Shown here piece after piece: positions 14,621-20,985 of a DNA stretch of 32,147 nt. The stretch spans positions 1 to 32,147 of the forward strand of contig JAKBPM010000008.1 in assembly GCA_021829515.1 (NCBI GenBank). The letters are read 5' to 3'. Each line of letters begins with the position of its first letter. Within the stretch, counting starts at the first letter, position 1. The notes below the pieces were generated by a model. The model was not told where the DNA came from and made no database searches. It saw nothing but the letters and a program-made list of their open reading frames with translations. This DNA is from Nitrospirota bacterium (lineage in GTDB: Bacteria > Nitrospirota_A > Leptospirillia > Leptospirillales > Leptospirillaceae). A program made the position numbers and the translations under genes.

Positions 14621-15830
14621 TCCCGATGAGGCCCTTCATACTGTCTTGAAAAACATTTCACCATTATCCCCCATCAAAATTTCTATTTCGGAAGCCCTTG
14701 GGTATCGACTATCGGAAGAGATTCAGGCTCCACGCAACTTTCCTCCTTTTGATCGCTCCATGATGGACGGCTTCGCTGTGTGTCTGGGAACAATGTCAGG
14801 ACGATATCGCCGGATCGGTGTTTTGAAGGCTGGTGAAACTTGGTCTGCCCCCCTTGAACCAGGCGATTGCCTAGAAATTATGACGGGGGCGCCCTGTCCA
14901 TTGGGAACGGATCTGGTTTTTCCTTATGAGGATGTTGATACAGATGGGGTATGGATGACTCCACCTCAAAATTACGAGTTGGGTCAATACATTGCAAAAT
15001 CTGGGAGTGAATGCCGGAAAGGGGATGTTGTTCTCCACAAAGGAACGGTCGTGACTCCGCTGATTATTGCGATATTGGCCTCGTTTGGCCAAACAGAGGT
15101 GTCTATCATCCCTCCACCGAATATTTCAATCATTGTAACAGGACGAGAGATCGTGCGAGAAGGGAGCCGTCTTGGTGGATCTCAGATTCATGATGCGAAC
15201 GGCCCGATGTTGATGGCGATGGCCTCTATGCTCGGAGTCACAAAAATAACAGCCATGAGTGCTGACGATGATCTCTGCTCTTTGACAGAGGCACTCGATC
15301 AGTCGGAAAAAGCAGATCTAATACTGGTTACTGGTGGCGTTTCAGAGGGACTTTTCGATCTTGTTCCAACTGCACTGGAGTCAAATGGGGCAAAGGTCCT
15401 GTTTCATAAGGTTTCACAGAAACCAGGAAAACCTTTTCTCTTTGCTCGCAAAGAAAACCGACTCTATTTCGGGCTTCCGGGGAACCCTTTGTCTGCTCAC
15501 TTGTGTTTCCATCGCTATGTAGCCCCGGTCATTCGCATAATGCAGGGGAATACCATTCCTTCAGCCCGGGATCAAGGTATCGCTCGTATTACACCCAACA
15601 GGAGTGGAAGAACCCGATTTGATCTCGCTCGGGCTGAAAGAATACAGGGGGCAGATCAGCCATTTCATCTCACTGTTTACGAAGGACTGCATTCATCGGA
15701 TCTCTTTTCAGTACACAAGGCGAATAGCGTGGTATGCGTTCCCCCCATTGAAGATAGCAATGAAGAAGATGATGAATCCAAACATTGGGAGTTCGAATGG
15801 CTTGAGAGCGCACGAATGGAGGGAATGTGA
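14613..15830 (+). CDS. moeA: MoeA, molybdopterin molybdotransferase
   Basis: The 405-residue protein has the MoeA hallmarks: FDRSMMDGFAV, IMTGAPCPLGTDLVFPYEDV, VTGREIVREGSRLGGSQIHD, LVTGGVSEG, QKPGKPFLFA and FGLPGNPLSAH. It inserts molybdate into adenylylated molybdopterin made by the MogA/MoaB product of the same operon. It overlaps moaE by 8 nt and moaC by 4 nt. Length is typical (about 400). Confidence 0.95.
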   Translation: MINPDEALHTVLKNISPLSPIKISISEALGYRLSEEIQAPRNFPPFDRSMMDGFAVCLGTMSGRYRRIGVLKAGETWSAPLEPGDCLEIMTGAPCPLGTDLVFPYEDVDTDGVWMTPPQNYELGQYIAKSGSECRKGDVVLHKGTVVTPLIIAILASFGQTEVSIIPPPNISIIVTGREIVREGSRLGGSQIHDANGPMLMAMASMLGVTKITAMSADDDLCSLTEALDQSEKADLILVTGGVSEGLFDLVPTALESNGAKVLFHKVSQKPGKPFLFARKENRLYFGLPGNPLSAHLCFHRYVAPVIRIMQGNTIPSARDQGIARITPNRSGRTRFDLARAERIQGADQPFHLTVYEGLHSSDLFSVHKANSVVCVPPIEDSNEEDDESKHWEFEWLESARMEGM

Positions 15831-16342
15831 ATCTAGAGAGAGATCCCGGTTCTGGAGCCCGGATGGTGGATGTGGGAGAAAAGGACGTTACTGAGAGAAT
15901 TGCCATTGCATCAGGAAGAATACGGCTTGACGACGAAGTAATTGAATACATCAGATCAAATAATATTCCGAAAGGGAATGTTTTTGAGGTTGCTCGTGTC
16001 GCCGGGATCATGGCAGCCAAGCGCACTGACGAGATTATTCCTCTTTGCCACCCATTGCCGCTTGAATCGGTAGAGGTGCACTTAGAGATTATCGGGAATG
16101 CCGTGATGGTTCGGGCTCAGGTTCGTACGCACGCAAAAACTGGAGTCGAGATGGAGGCACTAACAGCTGTCGGAGCTGCCTGTCTCACGATATATGACAT
16201 GTGCAAGCCTTTGGCAAAAGGTCAGTCTGCAATAATCGAGTGCATTCAGCTTGAAATGAAATCAGGTGGCAGGAGCGGTACCTTTATCCGGAGTAACGAA
16301 TCCAAAAAGGAGGTGGAAGGATCATGCGTTTTACCGTCCTGA
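15827..16342 (+). CDS. moaC: MoaC, cyclic pyranopterin monophosphate synthase
   Basis: The 171-residue product has MVDVGEKDVTERIAIASGRI, GIMAAKRTDEIIPLCHPLPL and TGVEMEALTAVGAACLTIYD-MCK, the full MoaC active site including the conserved Lys and His residues. It acts right after MoaA. GTG 15827 is the start: it overlaps the moeA stop and follows GGAGGG. The tail (SNESKKEVEGSCVLPS) overlaps mogA by 19 nt. Confidence 0.95.
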   Translation: MNLERDPGSGARMVDVGEKDVTERIAIASGRIRLDDEVIEYIRSNNIPKGNVFEVARVAGIMAAKRTDEIIPLCHPLPLESVEVHLEIIGNAVMVRAQVRTHAKTGVEMEALTAVGAACLTIYDMCKPLAKGQSAIIECIQLEMKSGGRSGTFIRSNESKKEVEGSCVLPS

Positions 16343-16875
16343 CTCTAAGTGACAGAAGCTATGCCGGCATTCGCCCCGACCAATCCGGACCTCTGGCGGT
16401 CAAGATCTTGAAAGAGGCATTTGCCGGAAGCGCGATTGAGACAGCAATCCTTCCCGATGACAGGAAGGCCATCAGGGAAAAGTTGCTGGAGTCAAGTGCC
16501 AATGGATATAGCGACTTGATCATCACGACTGGTGGAACAGGGCTTGCTCCTCGCGATGTCACGCCGGAGGCAACCCGGGATGTTCTTGAACGGGAAATTC
16601 CGGGAATCTCCGAAGCGGCAAGGGCTGCTGGTCTGGCTAAAACACCGCATGCAATGCTCTCTCGCGGTGTTTGCGGAACACGCGGAAAAACATTGATCAT
16701 CAATTTGCCGGGGAGTCCGAAGGCTGTTGCCGAATACCTGAGCCTCCTGACCCCAGTCATCCGGCATGTTCTCGATCTCTTGTCAGGATTGAAAGAGGCA
16801 TGTGACAGTTTGCCAATAATGGCACCTACGTCAGAAGGAGAAAGAAGTCCATCTTCTGCCCCTGAATTGGACTAA
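16324..16875 (+). CDS. mogA: MogA/MoaB-type molybdopterin adenylyltransferase
   Basis: The 183-residue product reads TVLTLSDRSYAGIRPDQSGP, TTGGTGLAPRDVTPEATRDV, IPGISEAARAAGL, AMLSRGVCGTRGKTLIINLP-GSPKA. These are the MPT-binding and catalytic Asp motifs of MogA/MoaB. It activates molybdopterin with ATP for MoeA. AGGAGG lies at the end of moaC. It is the last gene of the Moco block; mobA (for the bis-MGD cofactor) is not present, which fits an enzyme using plain Moco, as sulfite-oxidase-fold enzymes do. Confidence 0.92.
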   Translation: MRFTVLTLSDRSYAGIRPDQSGPLAVKILKEAFAGSAIETAILPDDRKAIREKLLESSANGYSDLIITTGGTGLAPRDVTPEATRDVLEREIPGISEAARAAGLAKTPHAMLSRGVCGTRGKTLIINLPGSPKAVAEYLSLLTPVIRHVLDLLSGLKEACDSLPIMAPTSEGERSPSSAPELD

Positions 16876-17095
16876 CAGTAATCATTAACAAAATCCATCC
16901 ACGATGTTGCCCTGATTTCGTTCTTTATCCATAACGATTTATTTCTGTTTTTATGTAAAAAATATCAACTAAAATCTCCTGGAATCGCATAGATATTTTA
17001 GTTTTCCTATTAATTATATTTTTATAAAAATTTATATTTTTAGTGCGATATCAACTACAACATTCGGTAAGGTTATGGAATTGCAGGAAGGGAGA
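16876..17095. other. AT-rich intergenic stretch before the IS630 transposase
   Basis: About 220 nt without a gene; 16980-17045 is strongly AT-rich. ATATCAACTA occurs twice (16962-16971 and 17048-17057). TGCG-ATATCAA at about 17044-17054 partly mirrors TGCGTAAATCAA on the minus strand near 18221-18235, a possible imperfect terminal repeat of the IS630 element. I could not fix the element ends. Confidence 0.3.
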
Positions 17096-18193
17096 ATGGC
17101 CGGAACAACCCATCGCGCACCGTTAATTTTGACACCTGACGAACGAGAACAGTTGGAGACGCTCTCCCAATCGCGAACGGCTTCAAAACGGGAAACTGAA
17201 CGGGCAAAGATTCTGTTGCGCTATTCCGAGGGAAAAACGATCCAGGCTATCCATCAGGAACTGGGTCTATCTCGTCCCACCATTTACAAATGCATCGACA
17301 AGGCACTCGCGGCGGGAGTGGCGGTGGGGCTTCAGGACAAATTCCACCGGCCGAAGGAACCCGAGATTACCGAGGAAGCCAAAAGCTGGGTGGTGAGCCT
17401 GGCCTGTACAAAACCCAAGGATCACGGACTGGCCGCCGAACTATGGACGCTTTCTGCCCTGGCACAATTCATTCACGCGCATGCGGAGGAAGCGGGGTTC
17501 CCGAGGCTTTCCCACATCCCCCGGATGACGCTTTGGCGCATTCTTGATGCGGCCAATATCAAATCACCCCGGATCCGGTACTACCTGAAACAACGAAACC
17601 CGGACTTTAACCGGAAGATGGCCGAGATCCTGATGCTCTACCAGGAGGTCAATCTCCAGAACGAGGCGCGCGCGCTCCCAGGGGAGACCCCTCCCGGGAG
17701 AATCGGGAGCGCTGAGAGAAAGCCGGGGGGAGAAGCGATCGGAAACACTGCCCTGGAGCATGAGTATGTGAACTCTGGAATCATGTTCATTCTGGCTGCA
17801 CTGGATCTCCATACCGGAGAGGTGATCGCCAATGTCGAAGAGCGCCACCGAAGCCAGGAGTTCATCTCTCTGCTCAGACATATCGATGATCATTATCCCA
17901 GGGAGGCGGTCATCCGGATTGTGCTCGACAACCATTCGGCTCACATCTCCCGGGAGACGATGGCGTATCTGGCGACACGACCCAACCGGTTCGAGTACGT
18001 GCATGCCCCCAAGAATGGATCGTGGCTCAATCTGGTGGAGACGGCGTTCTCGAAGATGGCCCGGACTTTCCTCCGGCATATCCGGGTGGCTTCAGAACAG
18101 GAGCTTAAGGACCGCATCCTGAAAGGGATCGCCGAGTGGAATGCGGATCCCGTCGTGTTTCGATGGAGCAATTTCGATCTTGGGCTTAAATGA
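17096..18193 (+). CDS. IS630-family transposase, probably impaired
   Basis: The 365-residue protein (start ATG 17096, after AGGAAGGGAG) has an N-terminal helix-turn-helix (IQAIHQELGLSRPTIYKCID) and an IS630 DDE core: ILAALDLHTGEVIANVEERH, IVLDNHSAHISRETM, PKNGSWLNLVETAFSKMART. The second Asp (LDNH) and the final Glu (LVE) are present. Where relatives have SYDEKPGIQAI, this copy reads SAERKPGGEAI, so the first catalytic Asp seems replaced by Glu. About 15 residues are also missing after GNTA. It may be inactive. It sits directly after mogA and marks the end of the nitrogen/Moco island. Confidence 0.85.
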   Translation: MAGTTHRAPLILTPDEREQLETLSQSRTASKRETERAKILLRYSEGKTIQAIHQELGLSRPTIYKCIDKALAAGVAVGLQDKFHRPKEPEITEEAKSWVVSLACTKPKDHGLAAELWTLSALAQFIHAHAEEAGFPRLSHIPRMTLWRILDAANIKSPRIRYYLKQRNPDFNRKMAEILMLYQEVNLQNEARALPGETPPGRIGSAERKPGGEAIGNTALEHEYVNSGIMFILAALDLHTGEVIANVEERHRSQEFISLLRHIDDHYPREAVIRIVLDNHSAHISRETMAYLATRPNRFEYVHAPKNGSWLNLVETAFSKMARTFLRHIRVASEQELKDRILKGIAEWNADPVVFRWSNFDLGLK

Positions 18194-18286
18194 TACGCAA
18201 ATATTTGATTGTTACAAAATGCTTGATTTACGCATGCTGTCAATCAAGCCCTCGTTCGCTTCCGTCTCAGACATGATGAGGTCAAT

Positions 18287-18487
18287 ATGGCTTTTGAAGA
18301 GATTGTCATAGCTTTGGGAAGGGTCAGATCTGGGATTCCTGATAAGGTAAAGCGTCAAACATTAAAATATGTTCGAGATGAAGCGGAAACCATGAGGCAA
18401 GATTTTGGAATCGAACTCAGGAAGATGGCGGATGGACAGAAGGTGTTTCCTACAAAAAACATCCAAAGGTCTGGCTCGAATCGCTGA
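18287..18487 (+). CDS. Small hypothetical protein, possibly frameshifted
   Basis: The 66-residue ORF begins MAFEEIVIALGRVRSGIPDK after GAGG at good spacing. It is charged and I do not recognise it. Near 18450 it crosses a run of six A. Beyond that point another frame stays open (LARIAEAFTGSVFTEKGDRK and on to about 18665), so a one-base slip may have cut a longer gene. It lies between the IS630 transposase and the HigA gene, in a region of decaying accessory DNA. Confidence 0.35.
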   Translation: MAFEEIVIALGRVRSGIPDKVKRQTLKYVRDEAETMRQDFGIELRKMADGQKVFPTKNIQRSGSNR

Positions 18488-18599
18488 AGCCTTTACTGGA
18501 TCCGTATTTACCGAAAAAGGCGATCGGAAAGCTGTAACCCCATGGTCCATAACAGTGAACGAGGCAGCTTTTTGCCATGGAGATAAGCGTAAAGGGAGG

Positions 18600-18890
18600 T
18601 CAGGCGTGAACGGTCAGCTTGACGCCCCAGGAGTGCATCACCTTCATGATGGTCTCGAACCGTAGTTTGGCTCCAGGAGAGAATGCCTTATAAAGACTTT
18701 CCCGGCCGAGCCCGGCTTCCCTGGCAATGGTGGCCATCCCGCGGGCTTTTGCCACATTGGAGCGAGCGACGAGGAGAATGTCGGGATCGTTCTCTTCCCG
18801 TGTTGCAATCAGATATTCCGCGATGGCTCCTTCACTGTCGAGGTACGCCAATACGTCGAAGTCCGTGATTTTTTTTCTTTCATAACTCAT
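18600..18890 (-). CDS. higA: HigA-like antitoxin (addiction module antidote)
   Basis: The 96-residue protein starts at ATG 18890 (MSYERKKITDFDVLAYLDSE) and has AIAEYLIATREENDP, KARGMATIAREAGLGRESLY (helix-turn-helix) and KAFSPGAKLRFETIMKVMHS-WGVKL. This is the HigA/HTH antidote family that pairs with Gp49/HigB-type RelE toxins. A longer in-frame ORF upstream is only the end of the toxin gene read in another frame. The gene overlaps the toxin remnant by 11 nt, the usual HigBA arrangement. It is complete. Confidence 0.85.
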   Translation of the reverse strand: MSYERKKITDFDVLAYLDSEGAIAEYLIATREENDPDILLVARSNVAKARGMATIAREAGLGRESLYKAFSPGAKLRFETIMKVMHSWGVKLTVHA

Positions 18891-19170
18891 GTTTCCAGGG
18901 TCTGAACCAATTCTTTGCCCGCGCAATATCGCGGTCTTGGGTCGATTTGTCCCCCCCCCGAAAAGAAGCAGGACCACCACTTTTTCCCGACGGACGAAAT
19001 AAAGATGGTATCCCGGCCCGAATCAATCCGGATTTCCGAAAGACCCTCTCCTGCCGATTTTACATCACCAAAATTGCCCATTGCGATTCGATCCAGGCGA
19101 GACAGAATCCGGGACTAACCTTGACGATCCCTCAAGGAAGACAGGCAACGGGAAAAATCTCGGTTTGTCG
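18880..19170 (-). pseudogene. higB: HigB-like (RelE/Gp49) toxin, multiply disrupted
   Basis: The HigB sequence can be read only by joining frames. CLSSLRDRQG is followed by a TAG, then SRILSRLDRIAMGNFGDVKS and AGEGLSEIRIDSG. One G is lost, and the frame shifts to PGYHLYFVRREKVVVLLLFG. A run of nine G (18951-18959 on the opposite strand as C) shifts it again to GDKSTQDRDIARAK and a stop inside higA. Each piece matches the conserved HigB order. With one nonsense and two frameshift changes, the RNase toxin is dead unless the G-run is variable and the other two defects are sequencing errors. Confidence 0.75.
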
Positions 19171-19604
19171 AAGACAGATCATGCAATAGTCGTATTCGTT
19201 CGGATACAAGAAGTCAACCAATATGGTATGAGTTTTCCATCACCTTCGGCGACCCCCATAAATGAAACAAGGCAGAATAGTATCTGATACCGGTACAGAG
19301 GTCGATAAGTCATTGATGCGTAAGCTCGTGCTTAAATTCCGCTCCTCATGTTGCCCCCGACTCTGGCATGGTGGTCGTGACGAAAAGGTAAAACCGAAAG
19401 ACAAAAGCTTCGGGATTCGTGTAAACTCTTCGGTATTGATCCCGGAATGGCGAGAATCCGGATTGTCCGACAATCGGTTTTTAGCATTTTCTTTTTGGTT
19501 CGAGGGGGGATCGCCGTGGAAGGGTACCGTACTGAGTTTTCTCCCGGGACATTCTTGCTTCCCCGTCACTGATCCCTCTCAAAAACACAGCTCGGGGGAG
19601 TATT
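19171..19604 (+). other. Intergenic stretch with a terminator-like hairpin
   Basis: No convincing gene lies here. At 19458-19475 GATTGTC-C-GACAATC forms a tight palindrome flanked by CCG and CGG, followed by TTTTT (about 19478-19482). It could be an intrinsic terminator on the plus strand or an operator. Small ORFs on both strands have no ribosome sites or recognisable sequence. Confidence 0.35.
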
Positions 19605-20720
19605 TTGATCTCTGACAACGTTCAATCCTTATTTCATTTCGAGCCGGAAGAAGACAGGGATTTTGTCCGTGACAAGATCCAATTCCTCTATATTGGCGGA
19701 TCGATCGGGATTGCCTCATCCATCACCATGACAATCATCGAGATTACCCGGAATGAGTTATTCCGGGTAATCCCGTCTTTACTTTTTTCCATCATTGCTC
19801 CCGTACTTCTCTTCTCTCTGTCCCGCAAAACGGAAAGCTATAAAAAAATACTCACGGGATTTGCCGGCCTGATTCTCTGTCAGCAGATTCTGGGGGCCTT
19901 TATCTCTTTCAACGAAGTCCTGATGATTGTATGGTATCCGGTCTTCCCCCTGACCTATTTCTTCCTTCTGGGATATCAGAGGGCACTCCTCTGGAATGCC
20001 GCGGCAATCGTGGGGATCGTTTCCGGATATTTCTGCTTTCCTTTTTTCAACCACATCCCCCCGGTTTCCTTCCCCATCTTCCTGAGCTCCGTCTTTGCCT
20101 ATTGTGTTGCAATGCTTCTGGCCTGGTACCACTACCGGGTCATCCATACCTACCAGAGCCGGCTTAAAAGAGAGGCGCTCATCGACAGCCTGACCGGAGC
20201 CCTTGTGCGAAAGGCCGGCCTCGGAGAATTATCCAGGCTGATGGCCCAGAACGACCGCGATCAGAACATGGAATTGTTTGTCGCACTGATGGACATCGAC
20301 AACTTTAAGATCATCAACGATCAGGATGGTCATCAGAGCGGAGACCAGGTTCTTGTTCTTGTGGCAGAAGCTGTCCATCGAACCATCCGGAAAGACGATC
20401 TCTTTGTGCGACTGGGAGGCGAGGAGTTTCTCCTCCTGCTTCCGGGACAATCCTTCGATACCGCATACCTGATCTCTGAAGATCTTCGCCGACGGATCGA
20501 GCAAGAGGTCATCCGCCCCGACGGATCGGCGGTGACCGTCAGTATCGGTCTGACACGATATCGGCCGAAAGAGACGCTCGGAAGCCTTCTTCACAGGGCA
20601 GACAATCTGATGTATCGCGCCAAGAAGTTCGGCAAAAACAGGATCTGCTGGCAGGAGCACGGGCGTGTCGACGTGTTTTTACCCGCACCTTCACAAATAA
20701 CCGTCCCCGAAATTCCCTGA
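19605..20720 (+). CDS. Membrane-bound diguanylate cyclase (GGDEF)
   Basis: The 371-residue protein has five or six hydrophobic segments in residues 25-185, then a GGDEF domain: DSLTGALVRKAGL, LMDIDNFKIINDQDGHQSGD, LGGEEF active site, VTVSIGLTRY and HRADNLMYRAKKFGKNRI. RKDD lies exactly five residues before GGEEF, an intact inhibitory I-site for c-di-GMP feedback. It makes c-di-GMP from two GTP. The start is TTG 19605 with GGGGGAG ahead. It opens a c-di-GMP and phosphorelay cluster. The N-terminal sensor is not a family I can name. Confidence 0.9.
   Translation: MISDNVQSLFHFEPEEDRDFVRDKIQFLYIGGSIGIASSITMTIIEITRNELFRVIPSLLFSIIAPVLLFSLSRKTESYKKILTGFAGLILCQQILGAFISFNEVLMIVWYPVFPLTYFFLLGYQRALLWNAAAIVGIVSGYFCFPFFNHIPPVSFPIFLSSVFAYCVAMLLAWYHYRVIHTYQSRLKREALIDSLTGALVRKAGLGELSRLMAQNDRDQNMELFVALMDIDNFKIINDQDGHQSGDQVLVLVAEAVHRTIRKDDLFVRLGGEEFLLLLPGQSFDTAYLISEDLRRRIEQEVIRPDGSAVTVSIGLTRYRPKETLGSLLHRADNLMYRAKKFGKNRICWQEHGRVDVFLPAPSQITVPEIP
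19742..19772. other. Long perfect inverted repeat inside the GGDEF gene
   Basis: GATTACCCGGAAT (19742-19754) and ATTCCGGGTAATC (19760-19772) are perfect 13-bp arms around the 5-nt loop GAGTT. It lies near codons 46-56 of the diguanylate cyclase gene. A stem this long would be stable in the mRNA and is unusual within a coding region. Confidence 0.55.
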
Positions 20721-20747
20721 CACCGTTTCTTATCCGCATCCGAATTC

Positions 20748-20764
20748 CGGAAGTAAACCTTCCG
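20748..20764 (+). terminator. Short hairpin after the GGDEF gene
   Basis: CGGAAG-TAAAC-CTTCCG lies 28 nt after the stop codon, followed by TCATTTAAG. The stem is only 6 bp and the T-run is poor, so it is at best a weak terminator. Confidence 0.3.
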
Positions 20765-20985
20765 TCATTTAAGATAAAATCTGTTTATTAATCATGCAAA
20801 TTCTTGCGGAAGAAGAAAATCCGTGATACTAATGAAACGAATCCAACGCATGACTCTCTTCTCCGGGAACCAGTGGCGGGCGCTATTCTCTCCCTCTCTT
20901 CTCCTGGTCCTTGATCCTCGTCGGTTGGCCGGTCCGCTGGATGAAAGGGGGGCTTTTGTCTCCGTCTTCAGGGCAGCAGAAACAC

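Noticed and set aside
19262..19615. 117-codon plus-strand ORF before the GGDEF gene.
   Set aside because: No recognisable sequence or ribosome site, and it overlaps the start of a well-supported gene.
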